From NCBI GenBank assembly GCA_943788495.1, contig CALSQO010000001.1, positions 186,001 through 250,000 of the forward strand: a stretch of DNA of 64,000 nt. The letters are read 5' to 3'. A model generated the notes under the pieces. That model searched no databases, was not told the origin of the DNA, and was given only the letters and a program-made list of their open reading frames with translations. Shown piece after piece: positions 1-9,158 of the stretch (positions within the stretch are counted from its first letter, which is position 1; every line of letters starts with the position of its first letter). Source of the stretch: UA16 sp905478895 (GTDB taxonomy: Bacteria; Bacteroidota; Bacteroidia; Flavobacteriales_D; Sanyastnellaceae). The translations under genes and the position numbers were made by a program.

Positions 1-3000
1 TTGTTTGAAGGAGAAGAAGATGGAAACTGGGACGCCACCGATGCCATTTATTTTTGGGGACAAGGACCTGATGCCTGGAAGCATGATGGGTTGCTTCCCA
101 ATTGGAAGCACGAGCGAAATGCCTACAACGACAAAGCATGGTATTTTCTGCAGATCAATGGTGATGTAGCAGATGAGTCCTTTCGAATAGCCAATCAATC
201 CCCTACAATCACTGAGCCGGATACTGCGATTACGACGTTTTGGTCACAACAATTTCATGAGTTGGAATTGGAAAGCCTCAATCGTTCTGGGCGTGAGTGG
301 TTTGGAGAGTCTTTCGGCACGGTCCCTAACCGAACGGTGGTCTTTAATGTGCCCTACACGACGAATAAGCCGGGAACGATCGCTTACAAAGTGGCTGCGC
401 AGTCTATGGGAGCAAGCAGCACATTTACATTTACGGCTGCCGATGTGAGTGGAAGTGCTTCGCCGTCTTACACCAGCCAAACCTCCACGAGCAATGTGGC
501 CAATTTGGCTTCCGGAGAGCAAACAGGTATGATCACAACGGGCTCGGGCCTAAACGCTCGCGTGGAAGTTGACATTGCCTTCGACGCTGCCGTGCCCGGC
601 GCACTAGGTTGGCTGGATTATGTGCGGATCGCCCAGGAATGCGAATTAAAATTAGCGGGCCCCCAATTGAATTTTTATGCCGAAAGTGCACAATCGATTG
701 GAATGGGTGCCTACCAATTGGAACAAGCGCCAAATGTGAAAGCTGTTTGGGATGTGACCGAAGGCAACCAACCGCAGCAGTTGAGTTTGGATCAAACGGG
801 ATCTTCGAGTGTATGGCAATCGCCTCTGGATACGACGAGGCGATTTGCAGTATTTTCAAATTTTGGATTCCCTGAGCCGGAGTTCGCAGGGCCAGCGGAC
901 AACTTTGACTTGCATCAAATCGAACGTGCAGATTTGGTCATCGCCACACGCGTGGAATACATGGAAGCCGCACAGCGGTTGGCGAAGATTCATGCCGACG
1001 AGGGATTGGAGGTCGCAGTGGTGACGCAACGTGCTGTTTTTGATGAGTTTGCAAGTGGAAGTGTGGATCCTACAGCTTTGAAAATGTTCATGATGATGTT
1101 GCGCGATCGAGCGCTCGCCGGAGGCTGGGATGCGCCGCGGTACCTTCAATTGATGGGCGATGGTACGTTCGCCAACCGCTCCAATCTCATGGCGTCGCCA
1201 TTCCTCATTACCTACCAGAGCGAAAATTCAATCAGTCCTACTTCCAGTTACGTAAGCGATGATTATTTCGGATTTTTGGAGGACGAATATGGGGAAGGAA
1301 TTGGTGACAAAATGGCGATTGGTGTAGGCCGCATAGCGTGCTCGTCACTCGACGAAGCCAATGCAATGGTGGACAAGGTTGAGGCTTATATGCGGCGTCC
1401 GTCGGCCGATGTCGCGGATTCGGGCTGCTTGGATGGAGCGGAAGGCGATGATGGACGTTGGCGAAACCGCATTTGCTTCGTTTCGGACGACATGGATGGC
1501 AATGGGGGGCCGACTGAAATTGAGCACATGCAGAATTCGGATGAACACGCAGAAAAACTGGCCGAAAACCATCCGGCTTATGATGTTGTAAAAATTTACC
1601 TCGACGCTTATCCACAAGAAAGTACGCCAGGTGGTGAGCGTTATCCCGCGGCGCAAGAGGCGATTGATCGTCAGGTTGGAGATGGGGTCTTAATCATGAA
1701 TTACATCGGTCATGGAGGTGAGAAAGGCTGGTCGCACGAGCGCGTACTCAACACCACGACGATTCAGAATTGGACCAATCTCCAGCGCATGCCCCTTTTC
1801 ATGACGGCGACATGTGAACTGGCTCGCTATGACGACCCCGATGTGGATTCTGCCGGTGAAATGATGGTCATGAATCCGGATGGAGGGGCCATTGCTATGC
1901 TGACGACCACACGGGTTGTATTCAGCGGCTCCAATCAGCAGCTAAACCGCGCATTCTATGATGTTGCCCTTTTTGATACAGCTGCGACAGCAATGCGGCT
2001 TGGGGACATTGCCCGGGCAACCAAAAATGACCCCCAAGTTTCGAACAGTTCGAATAAGCGAAATTTCACGCTCTTGGGCGATGTCGCCCTGCAGCTTAAC
2101 TATCCTGAACACACGATCGAGATTACGTCCATTCCCGACACCCTAAAGGCACTTGATGCAGCTTCGGTTTCAGGATTTGTCGCGGATGCTTCCGGGGTGT
2201 TAATGGAAGATTTTACGGGCATCGTACATATCAAGGTGTTTGATAAGGCCTCCCAGATCACCAGCCTAAATAACGACGGCGCCCCCAATGCGCATACATT
2301 CGAATTGCGGCGCAATGTGTTGTTCAGCGGTGTGGCCAGCGTAGACTCGGGTCAGTTTGCATTTGAGTTTGTTGTGCCGCGCGACATTGATTATGACTTT
2401 GGGGCCGGTCGCATCAGTGCGTATGCCGTTTCAGATTCAACGGACGCACATGGTGCTTCGAATGATTTCATCATTGGTGGCATTGCGGAGAATTTCACAG
2501 AGGATTTGGACCCGCCTATGGTGGAGCTGTTCATGAACGATACTTTGTTTCGAAGTGGTGGTTTAACGGATAACAATCCGTTGCTGTTGGCGAGGCTATA
2601 TGACGAAGGAGGGATCAATTCTTCTGGAGTGGGCATCGGGCACGACATCCGCGTGATTTTGGATGAGGAGTCCAGTCAAAGCGTGGTTTTGAATGATTTT
2701 TACACCAGCAACTTGAACACCTACCAAGGAGGTACCGTTCGGTATCCGTTTTCCAACTTGTCCGATGGCCAGCATTCGCTCAGCCTCACTGCATGGGATG
2801 TTTACAACAACAAGGGCACTGCCGCTATTGATTTCATTGTAGCGTCCAGCTTTGAGTCGGTTTTAGGAGAGGTATTGGCGTTCCCGAATCCATCTTCGAA
2901 TGGATTCGGATTCTCGGTGGAGCACAATCAGGTGTGCCAAGATGGTCTTATGACATTGGAGGTTTTTTCCAGCCAAGGCATGATGGTCCATTCGGAGCAA

Positions 3001-3171
3001 AGGCCTTGGCATGTGTCTGGATTTCAGAATAATGAGATCAGATGGGATGCGCACAATCAAACTTCTGGAAACGCCGTACCCTCCGGTGTTTATGTCTTTC
3101 GAATCACCTTACAATCAGAAACTGGGTCAGTTGTGCAATATGCTGACCAGATTGTCGTTTTGCGTCCGTAA
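1..3171 (+). CDS. porU: T9SS sortase PorU, C25 (gingipain-like) peptidase, 5' partial
   Basis: PorU is the outer-membrane-associated sortase of the type IX secretion system. It cleaves the C-terminal sorting domain of exported cargo and attaches the cargo to the cell surface. The frame is open from the first base, so the N-terminus lies outside the window; 1,056 residues are visible. A gingipain-type C25 peptidase domain runs from about visible residue 310 to 690. It contains the catalytic His in 'YIGHGG' (codon 1711-1713) and the catalytic Cys in 'TATCELARYD' (codon 1813-1815). Ig-like segments follow, and the last ~85 residues look like a T9SS type A sorting domain ('FPNPSS...', ending 'IVVLRP'), which PorU proteins are known to keep. 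The next gene is porV, the usual partner in Bacteroidota. Apart from the missing 5' end nothing looks broken. Confidence 0.93.
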   Translation: MFEGEEDGNWDATDAIYFWGQGPDAWKHDGLLPNWKHERNAYNDKAWYFLQINGDVADESFRIANQSPTITEPDTAITTFWSQQFHELELESLNRSGREWFGESFGTVPNRTVVFNVPYTTNKPGTIAYKVAAQSMGASSTFTFTAADVSGSASPSYTSQTSTSNVANLASGEQTGMITTGSGLNARVEVDIAFDAAVPGALGWLDYVRIAQECELKLAGPQLNFYAESAQSIGMGAYQLEQAPNVKAVWDVTEGNQPQQLSLDQTGSSSVWQSPLDTTRRFAVFSNFGFPEPEFAGPADNFDLHQIERADLVIATRVEYMEAAQRLAKIHADEGLEVAVVTQRAVFDEFASGSVDPTALKMFMMMLRDRALAGGWDAPRYLQLMGDGTFANRSNLMASPFLITYQSENSISPTSSYVSDDYFGFLEDEYGEGIGDKMAIGVGRIACSSLDEANAMVDKVEAYMRRPSADVADSGCLDGAEGDDGRWRNRICFVSDDMDGNGGPTEIEHMQNSDEHAEKLAENHPAYDVVKIYLDAYPQESTPGGERYPAAQEAIDRQVGDGVLIMNYIGHGGEKGWSHERVLNTTTIQNWTNLQRMPLFMTATCELARYDDPDVDSAGEMMVMNPDGGAIAMLTTTRVVFSGSNQQLNRAFYDVALFDTAATAMRLGDIARATKNDPQVSNSSNKRNFTLLGDVALQLNYPEHTIEITSIPDTLKALDAASVSGFVADASGVLMEDFTGIVHIKVFDKASQITSLNNDGAPNAHTFELRRNVLFSGVASVDSGQFAFEFVVPRDIDYDFGAGRISAYAVSDSTDAHGASNDFIIGGIAENFTEDLDPPMVELFMNDTLFRSGGLTDNNPLLLARLYDEGGINSSGVGIGHDIRVILDEESSQSVVLNDFYTSNLNTYQGGTVRYPFSNLSDGQHSLSLTAWDVYNNKGTAAIDFIVASSFESVLGEVLAFPNPSSNGFGFSVEHNQVCQDGLMTLEVFSSQGMMVHSEQRPWHVSGFQNNEIRWDAHNQTSGNAVPSGVYVFRITLQSETGSVVQYADQIVVLRP

Positions 3172-3212
3172 CAAAGTGCACGTTTCGATTTAACTTGCGC
3201 CGTCGTATATCA

Positions 3213-4469
3213 ATGAACGAATCAATAATGAACGTCAGACGTATTCTCGCAATCGCGATTTTCTCCTTCTTCCTGACCAACGTTCAAGGTCAGTTGACAC
3301 CTGGACAGGGGGCTCAGCTTGTGCAATTGAACACCATCACCACCGCAGTTCCTTTTCTGATGATTGGACCTGATTCGAGATCCGGTGCTCTGGGGGATGC
3401 AGGTGTTGCCTTGTCTCCGGATGCCAACAGCCTGCATTGGAACCCGGCAAAGATGGCGTTTGCTTCAAACGAGGTAGAATTTAGTTTGGCTTATGCACCG
3501 TGGTTGCGGGCGTTGGTTGACGACATGAATTTGGCGTACCTGTCCGGAGTAAAGCGCATCAATAAGCGCCAAGCATGGGGAGCTGCCTTGCGCTACTTCA
3601 GCCTGGGCAACATCACATTCACGGATGAGACAGGAACAACAATCCGTGATTTTCAGCCGGCGGAATTTAGTTTGGACGTTGGTTACAGCCAAAAGTTGAG
3701 TGATCGGTTCAGTGGCGGAATCGCAGGTCGCTTCATCAATTCTAATCTAACTGGAGGAACCAACGTTCTTGGAGCGAACTCAAAGCCGGGACGTTCTGTC
3801 GCGGTTGACGTTAGCACCTTTTACACCAACCCCTATGCCAAAGTCGCGGGACGTGATGCGGAAATCAACTGGGGCTTGTGCATTTCGAACATTGGGGCGA
3901 AAATGAGCTATTCAGAATCTGCAGAGCGAGATTTTATTCCAACCAACCTCAAGACTGGGGCGGCATTGAAATTGAAGCTTGACGATTACAACAGCCTCAC
4001 TTTCACCGCAGATGTCAATAAGTTGCTGGTGCCAACTACGCCCATTTACGATCAAGAAAGCGGCAACTCCATTGTGAGCGGTTTCAATCCGGATGTGGGT
4101 GTCGCGACGGGCATGATCCAGAGCTTTTACGATGCCCCGGGGGTCGTTAATTTCAATGACGATGGAACGTATACCATCGAAGACGGTAGCATCCTCCGTG
4201 AGGAATTGCGCGAACTGAATATTGGAGGAGGTATTGAGTATCTCTTTAACGATGCTTTTGCCTTCCGAACGGGTTTTTTCAATGAACATTACTCGAAAGG
4301 GGCCCGTCAGTTCATTACCCTTGGTGCCGGCATCAAGTACACGGTCTTTACGGTTGATTTGAGTTACCTCATCTCCACACGGCAGCAAAACCCGCTTGCC
4401 AATACATTGCGTTTTACGCTCAGGCTCCAGTTTTCGGATCTTGCTCAAAGCAGCAACGAAGAGAATTGA
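3213..4469 (+). CDS. porV: T9SS outer membrane protein PorV (LptO)
   Basis: PorV is an outer-membrane beta-barrel that carries T9SS cargo from the SprA translocon to PorU. The protein is 418 residues from the ATG at 3213; an ATG at 3228 gives a cleaner signal peptide beginning 'MNVRRILAIAIFSFFLTN' and is an equally good start. After the signal peptide comes the typical 'FLMIGPDSRSGALGDAG' block and 'SLHWNPAKMAF', both strongly conserved in PorV. The remainder alternates polar and hydrophobic residues as in a FadL-like barrel. The gene begins about 40 bp after porU and its stop overlaps a possible upstream TTG of ispF, so the three genes probably form one transcript. No Shine-Dalgarno sequence is visible at either start, as is usual in this phylum. 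Confidence 0.93.
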   Translation: MNESIMNVRRILAIAIFSFFLTNVQGQLTPGQGAQLVQLNTITTAVPFLMIGPDSRSGALGDAGVALSPDANSLHWNPAKMAFASNEVEFSLAYAPWLRALVDDMNLAYLSGVKRINKRQAWGAALRYFSLGNITFTDETGTTIRDFQPAEFSLDVGYSQKLSDRFSGGIAGRFINSNLTGGTNVLGANSKPGRSVAVDVSTFYTNPYAKVAGRDAEINWGLCISNIGAKMSYSESAERDFIPTNLKTGAALKLKLDDYNSLTFTADVNKLLVPTTPIYDQESGNSIVSGFNPDVGVATGMIQSFYDAPGVVNFNDDGTYTIEDGSILREELRELNIGGGIEYLFNDAFAFRTGFFNEHYSKGARQFITLGAGIKYTVFTVDLSYLISTRQQNPLANTLRFTLRLQFSDLAQSSNEEN

Positions 4470-4474
4470 TCGGC

Positions 4475-4954
4475 ATGCCGTTTCGAATAGGTTATGGTTA
4501 CGATGTCCATCAGCTCGCTCTTGGTGAGGAGTTTTGGTTGGGCGGAATTCAGTTAGAACATTCTCATGGTGCGGTGGGACACAGTGATGCAGATGTATTG
4601 CTACATGTGATTTGTGATGCGCTATTGGGCGCTCTGGCGATGCGGGATATTGGCTACCATTTTCCAGACACAGACGCACAGTACAAAGGGATTGACTCAA
4701 AAAAGCTATTGCAACATACCTACGATTTGGTCACGGAGGCGGGTTGGGAGCTGGGGAATTTGGATAGCACCATATGCCTCCAGGAACCAAAAATAGCCCC
4801 GCACGTTGAAGCAATGCGCACGTGCATTTCAGGGTTGCTTGGCGTGGAATTGAACCAAGTGAGCGTCAAGGCTACCACAACGGAAAAGCTGGGTTTTGTG
4901 GGCACCATGGAGGGAATCAGTGCACACGCTGTCGTTTTGCTTCAGCGCATCTGA
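4475..4954 (+). CDS. ispF: 2-C-methyl-D-erythritol 2,4-cyclodiphosphate synthase
   Basis: IspF cyclises CDP-ME 2-phosphate to MEcPP, releasing CMP, in the MEP isoprenoid pathway. The ATG at 4475 gives 159 residues, the usual family length, and places the zinc ligands at D10 and H12 ('GYGYDVHQL') and H44 ('DADVLLH'). An in-frame TTG at 4466 overlaps the porV stop and would add three residues, but the family alignment favours the ATG. Other family landmarks are 'AMRDIGYHFPD' and 'NLDSTICLQEPKI' and, near the end, 'SVKATTTEKLGFVG'. The gene follows porV within a few bases and is probably co-transcribed with it, although the two functions are unrelated. Confidence 0.96.
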   Translation: MPFRIGYGYDVHQLALGEEFWLGGIQLEHSHGAVGHSDADVLLHVICDALLGALAMRDIGYHFPDTDAQYKGIDSKKLLQHTYDLVTEAGWELGNLDSTICLQEPKIAPHVEAMRTCISGLLGVELNQVSVKATTTEKLGFVGTMEGISAHAVVLLQRI

Positions 4955-4983
4955 AGGCCTGTCTCAGGTGTGCTTTCTTCGGT

Positions 4984-5595
4984 TTAGCTTCCACCTTGGC
5001 TTTCAAAATGGCCGGGTTGACGGTCGCCGTCGAAATGGACTTTGATGATAGCGGTGTCGCGCAATAGGTCCACTTTGCCAATTTCTATTCGCACGATTTG
5101 AACCCCTGTGCGTTGCTCCAAGTCTTCAATTAACTCTTCTCGACGTCCTTCACTCAGAAGATCGACGCGGTCGTAAACAACCACTTTGGTGGCCATGTGC
5201 CGAATGGTCCATAGGCGGTCGAGCACCAGTGTTAAGATCCAGACCAAGGCATTTGCCAATGCAATCAGCATTACACCATTGGATTGTGGAGCTAGTGCAT
5301 TGAGCACCGCCAGCGCAATGACGATGAAGAGGTATGTCATTTCCCGGATTGGGACGGCGTCTGTTCGGTAGCGTATAATGCCGAAAATGGCGAACAGCCC
5401 GAGGGCGAAAGCGAGGTCAATTTCCACCTCAACGAGCAAGTTGCAGAGCAGGAACACAGCGGAAGCCACCATGAGGAATGTGAAGACATAGTCGCGCCTC
5501 TTCGATACATGGTGGTAGATTCCCAGCACTAAAATGAGGCTGGATACAAGATTTCCGGCAAAAGCAAGCAAAAGGTGAATAACTTCTTCGGACAT
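4984..5595 (-). CDS. DUF4956 family membrane protein
   Basis: This 203-residue integral membrane protein is of the DUF4956 type. Hydrophobic segments lie at about residues 5-28, 35-54, 60-76, 85-102 and 106-127, followed by a ~75-residue soluble C-terminal tail. The landmark 'FGIIRYRTDAVPIREMTYLF' sits between membrane segments and is characteristic of the family. The biochemical function is unknown. It starts 4 bp downstream of the VTC-domain gene on the same strand, and this pairing recurs in many bacteria, so I infer a shared role in polyphosphate synthesis or a related membrane process. It converges on ispF with only ~30 bp between them and no obvious hairpin. Confidence 0.85.
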   Translation of the reverse strand: MSEEVIHLLLAFAGNLVSSLILVLGIYHHVSKRRDYVFTFLMVASAVFLLCNLLVEVEIDLAFALGLFAIFGIIRYRTDAVPIREMTYLFIVIALAVLNALAPQSNGVMLIALANALVWILTLVLDRLWTIRHMATKVVVYDRVDLLSEGRREELIEDLEQRTGVQIVRIEIGKVDLLRDTAIIKVHFDGDRQPGHFESQGGS

Positions 5596-5599
5596 GGGT

Positions 5600-6424
5600 T
5601 TAGGTTTCTTTCTTAAGGTGCTTGATTCGCTTCATAGCGCTTCGATAGCGTTTCGACTCCAGGTTTCGATTCAAAAGTAAGGTGCCAACAATGTATTTCG
5701 ACAAATTGGTTCGTCGTGCGAGGGGTGGTGTGCTAAAACGAAAGGCACGCAGCGCAATTAAGAGAGGAGAAAAGCGGTTGATTCGCTCTTGTTTCACCTC
5801 CATGATCGCGAGAGAGCCAAGTCCCTCCTCTTTTTTTTCTCCAAAGAAGACGAGATCGGTGTCGATTGTAATCCGTTCATTTAATGCAGTCGAGACTAAA
5901 GTTATGCGGTTGAAAGTGCTGCTCATCCCGAGCATCTCCCCGTCCTCATATGCATAGTTGGCGTTGAGAAAGTTAATTTCCTCCTCGGTCAGTGGTGCAT
6001 TCCAGGCATTGTCATTGGACCGCGAAATGCGCGCCTTGACCGTCCTTCCGTGCACGGTCTTGCGTTTGACTTCTAAGAACGAAAGGCCGTTTGAACCGTA
6101 ATTACGGATGCGCGCTTTGAACCGTGACTTTCTTCCTCGTATGTGTTCATTGAAAGATTCAAGGTCCGGATTGTCAATGAATTGATTGGAATAAGTCGTT
6201 ATCCGTTTTCCTCCAACCTCAAGGATTTGGTAATCATTCTCGCATTCAGACAGCAATGTTGAAATCCATTCCTTGCGGATGAGGTATTTCTGGTCAAGGC
6301 GGTTCATGAGATCGGCGTCGCCAATTTCATCAAGTCCAATCGGTTGCAGGCGATCAATTTGTTCTTTTAAACTCACAGGTATGTAAAGATACTGCTTTTT
6401 TGAAAGCCTCAAGTTGGAATGCAT
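5600..6424 (-). CDS. VTC-domain polyphosphate polymerase-like protein
   Basis: The protein resembles the catalytic VTC domain, a tunnel-shaped triphosphate-tunnel fold known from yeast Vtc4 to polymerise polyphosphate from ATP. Basic and acidic strands typical of the tunnel are visible: 'LMNRLDQKYLIRKEW', 'RKSRFKARIRNYG', 'SFLEVKRKTVHGRTVKARI' and, near the end, 'LAIMEVKQERINRFSP'. The ATG at 6424 gives 274 residues. A GTG at 6376 (start 'VSLKEQIDRLQPI') fits family N-termini better and has a near-consensus TATCTTTA box at 6384-6391 just upstream, so 5600-6376 is a serious alternative. The open frame continues to 6736 across pdhA, but that extension is not protein-like. It pairs with the DUF4956 gene downstream. 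Enzymatic activity is inferred from the family. Confidence 0.85.
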   Translation of the reverse strand: MHSNLRLSKKQYLYIPVSLKEQIDRLQPIGLDEIGDADLMNRLDQKYLIRKEWISTLLSECENDYQILEVGGKRITTYSNQFIDNPDLESFNEHIRGRKSRFKARIRNYGSNGLSFLEVKRKTVHGRTVKARISRSNDNAWNAPLTEEEINFLNANYAYEDGEMLGMSSTFNRITLVSTALNERITIDTDLVFFGEKKEEGLGSLAIMEVKQERINRFSPLLIALRAFRFSTPPLARRTNLSKYIVGTLLLNRNLESKRYRSAMKRIKHLKKET

Positions 6425-6601
6425 AGTTCGCCCTTCGCTGCGCAAAGGATTAGGGGGCAACTGAGGAGACAGCGGTGATTGCACCCGTCGTTTTTGGGCA
6501 TTGGATGAGTCGTGCCAACCCACCTGTGTACCAATGACACGGACAATGTTTTTTTGTACTGAAAGATGCTTTACTTTTCGCGAACATCCCATTGCCAAGG
6601 C

Positions 6602-6609
6602 TATATTTG
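6602..6609 (+). promoter_or_regulatory. -7 element TATATTTG upstream of pdhA
   Basis: This exactly matches the Bacteroidota -7 consensus TAnnTTTG and lies 21 bp before the pdhA ATG. No good TTTG -33 box is present at the expected 19-21 bp spacing, so only the -7 half is supported. Confidence 0.5.
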
Positions 6610-6630
6610 CAACCTTAAGTAGGATTGAAA

Positions 6631-7716
6631 ATGGCCACCAGTACAACCACTCGTAAATCGAAAGCCTCGGTTTCAGCCAAGTCCGCAGCAAAAAAAGCGG
6701 CAAAGAAATCTCTTTCGCAGGCAAATCCGTTGCCACATTCTAAGGCTGTTTATCAGCGATGGTTCCGCGATATGTACCTCATGCGAAAGTTTGAAGAACG
6801 ATGCGGACAGCTCTACATCCAACAAAAATTTGGAGGGTTTTGCCACTTGTACATTGGACAAGAGGCGGTTCTTGCCGGCATCTCCGAAGCCATTCGTCCC
6901 ACCGATCGAATGGTGACCGCATACCGCGACCACGCTCATCCTCTGGTGTTGGGCACAGACCCCAAGAACGTCATGGCGGAATTGTACGGACGCGTGACGG
7001 GAACGAGCAAGGGGAAAGGCGGATCCATGCACATGTTTGACAAGGAGCGGAATCTTTTTGGCGGTCACGGGATTGTTGGAGGACAGATTGGTCTCGGAGC
7101 GGGAATCGCATTTGCTGATAAGTACCGAAAGGAAGACCATGTGACCTTGTGTTTCTTTGGCGACGGTGCCGCGCGTCAGGGCATTTTGCACGAGACATTC
7201 AATATGGCGATGACCTGGAAGCTTCCAGTCATTTTCATTGTTGAGAACAACAAGTATGCCATGGGGACTTCCGTGGAGCGCACGTCAAATGTGACCGACT
7301 TGGAAACCATGGGCGCAAGCTACCGCATGCCGTCAGCCACCGTTGACGGCATGAGTCCTGAAGCGGTTTGTGAGGCAATCGCGATTGCGGCAGAACGCGG
7401 ACGAAAAGGCGAGGGACCGACATTGCTCGATATTCAAACGTACCGCTACAAGGGCCATTCGATGTCAGATCCTCAGAAGTACAGGACGAAGGACGAGTTG
7501 CATGAATACCAGGGCAAGGACCCCATCGAATACGTGAAAAATGTGTTGCTAGCCCAAGGTTGGAATACCGAAGCAGAAATAAAGGCTGTCGAGAAGGCCG
7601 TCAAAGCAGAGGTAGAAGGGGCCATCGAGTTTGCAGAGAACAGCCCTTATCCAGAGGCGCATGAGCTCTATGAAGATGTATACATGACGGAGAACTATCC
7701 GTTCGTTAAGGACTGA
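6631..7716 (+). CDS. pdhA: Pyruvate dehydrogenase E1 component, alpha subunit
   Basis: The E1 alpha subunit carries out thiamine-diphosphate-dependent decarboxylation of pyruvate in the pyruvate dehydrogenase complex. From the ATG at 6631 the protein is 361 residues; a TTG at 6625 is in frame but less likely. The first ~35 residues are rich in Lys, Ser and Ala and look like a flexible extension. The core then begins with 'YLMRKFEERCGQLY'. The ThDP-binding motif 'GDGAARQGILHETFNMAM' ends in the expected 'ENNKYAMGTS', and 'YRYKGHSMSDPQKYR' matches the phosphorylation-loop region of E1 alpha. pdhC follows after 23 bp. The E1 beta gene is not in the window, which is a common arrangement in Flavobacteriia. 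Confidence 0.95.
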   Translation: MATSTTTRKSKASVSAKSAAKKAAKKSLSQANPLPHSKAVYQRWFRDMYLMRKFEERCGQLYIQQKFGGFCHLYIGQEAVLAGISEAIRPTDRMVTAYRDHAHPLVLGTDPKNVMAELYGRVTGTSKGKGGSMHMFDKERNLFGGHGIVGGQIGLGAGIAFADKYRKEDHVTLCFFGDGAARQGILHETFNMAMTWKLPVIFIVENNKYAMGTSVERTSNVTDLETMGASYRMPSATVDGMSPEAVCEAIAIAAERGRKGEGPTLLDIQTYRYKGHSMSDPQKYRTKDELHEYQGKDPIEYVKNVLLAQGWNTEAEIKAVEKAVKAEVEGAIEFAENSPYPEAHELYEDVYMTENYPFVKD

Positions 7717-7739
7717 TTTAATTACCAATACCAAATCAT

Positions 7740-9026
7740 ATGGCTGAAATCATCCGCATGCCGAAGCTGAGCGACACCATGACCGAAGGGGTGGTGGCGA
7801 CGTGGTTAAAGAAGGTGGGAGAGGAAGTTGAAAATGGGGAGCTTCTTGCCGAAATCGAGACCGACAAGGCGACAATGGAATTCGAGTCTTTTTACGACGG
7901 AGTGCTTTTGCACATCGGTGTAGAACAAGGGAATACGGCGCCTGTAGACAGTTTGCTTTGCATCTTAGGCGATGCGGGGGAAGATGTCTCTGAGCTCATC
8001 AAACAGGCCGAAGCAGAGGCGCCTGAGGCGGAGGAAACTCCCGAACCGGCTGCTGCTCCGGCGCCAGCTCCGGCGCCAGTACCAGTGCCAACAGCTGCTC
8101 CTGTCTCAGTACCCGCTCCAACGGCTGCAGCACCCGCCGCTCGGGTTCCTGCACCAGTGCCTTCTACTCCTGCCGCCGATGGCCGCTTGAAAGCATCGCC
8201 CCTGGCTAAGAAGTTGGCTGAAGAACGAGGACTCAGTGTAGCTCACATCCCCGGATCGGGCGAAGGAGGGCGCGTTGTGAAGCGCGATGTCGAGGCGTTT
8301 CAGGCCGGAGGAATGGGCGCTGTTGCGCCAGGTGTCGAACGATTCACTGAAGTTGGAATCAGCCAAATGCGCAAGACCATTGCGCGCCGCTTGGCGGAAA
8401 GTAAATTCACGGCGCCTCATTTCTATTTGACAGTGAGCATCGACATGGATGCCGCAATGGAGACCCGAAAATCGATCAATGACGCGGGTGAAGTGCGTGT
8501 GAGTTTCAATGACATGGTGGTCAAAGCAGCGGCTTTGGCCTTGAAAAAGCATCCAGTGGTCAACAGCAGCTGGTTGGGCGATCGAATACGCTTCAACGAG
8601 CACGTTCACATAGGTGTGGCTGTGTCCGTTGATGAAGGTTTGTTGGTGCCAGTGGTACGTCATGCAGATGGCAAGCGGCTCTCTCAAATCGGAACAGAAG
8701 TGAGGGATTTCGCAGGAAAAGCGCGGGATAAGAAGCTTCAGCCAAGCGATTGGGAAGGAAATACGTTCACAATTTCAAACCTGGGCATGTTCGGGATCGA
8801 TGAGTTTACAGCGATTATTAACGCTCCAGATTCATGCATTTTGGCTGTCGGTGGCATCAATGCTGTACCGGTGGTGAAAAATGGTGAAGTAGTTCCGGGG
8901 AATGTGATGAAGGTTACACTGAGTTGCGATCACCGTTCTGTGGACGGAGCATCGGGAGCTGCGTTCTTGAATGATTTCAAGGAATTGCTTGAAAACCCTG
9001 TTCGCATGCTTTCCAACGGTTACTGA
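7740..9026 (+). CDS. pdhC: Dihydrolipoamide acetyltransferase (E2 of pyruvate dehydrogenase)
   Basis: E2 transfers the acetyl group from lipoamide to CoA and forms the core of the complex. The 428-residue protein shows one lipoyl domain (residues 1-76, lipoylated Lys43 in 'ETDKATMEF'), an Ala/Pro-rich hinge at about 95-145, a peripheral-subunit-binding domain ('ASPLAKKLAEERGL' to 'GRVVKRDVEAF', ~150-187) and the catalytic domain with the active-site motif 'DHRSVDG' (His398, Asp402). A single lipoyl domain is at the short end for this family. It is in one operon with pdhA and ends at a strong intrinsic terminator. The pairing with an E1 alpha of the pyruvate type makes a branched-chain or 2-oxoglutarate E2 less likely. 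Confidence 0.94.
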   Translation: MAEIIRMPKLSDTMTEGVVATWLKKVGEEVENGELLAEIETDKATMEFESFYDGVLLHIGVEQGNTAPVDSLLCILGDAGEDVSELIKQAEAEAPEAEETPEPAAAPAPAPAPVPVPTAAPVSVPAPTAAAPAARVPAPVPSTPAADGRLKASPLAKKLAEERGLSVAHIPGSGEGGRVVKRDVEAFQAGGMGAVAPGVERFTEVGISQMRKTIARRLAESKFTAPHFYLTVSIDMDAAMETRKSINDAGEVRVSFNDMVVKAAALALKKHPVVNSSWLGDRIRFNEHVHIGVAVSVDEGLLVPVVRHADGKRLSQIGTEVRDFAGKARDKKLQPSDWEGNTFTISNLGMFGIDEFTAIINAPDSCILAVGGINAVPVVKNGEVVPGNVMKVTLSCDHRSVDGASGAAFLNDFKELLENPVRMLSNGY

Positions 9027-9040
9027 ATCAAGTTTCCTTA

Positions 9041-9078
9041 AAAAAAGCCGGCCCCTGCAGAGGGGCCGGCTTTTTTTT
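9041..9078 (+). terminator. Rho-independent terminator after pdhC
   Basis: A perfect 10-bp GC-rich stem (9047-9056 with 9061-9070) closes a 4-nt loop GCAG and is followed by eight T. It is preceded by an A-run, so it could also work on the other strand. It ends the pdhA-pdhC operon. Confidence 0.93.
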
Positions 9079-9158
9079 GCCTCAGCCATTCAAAGGGTTG
9101 CATTCTAACCCTTACCTGCCGACCTTCGGGCAACGACTGTTCCGTCGTATCCATCGCG

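Noticed and set aside
3912..4700. A 262-codon minus-strand open frame across porV and ispF
   Set aside because: It lies antisense to two well-supported genes, and its translation has no recognisable domain.
6425..6736. N-terminal extension of the VTC-domain protein
   Set aside because: The extra ~104 codons overlap the 5' end of pdhA and its -7 box and do not resemble the family; internal ATG/GTG starts fit better.
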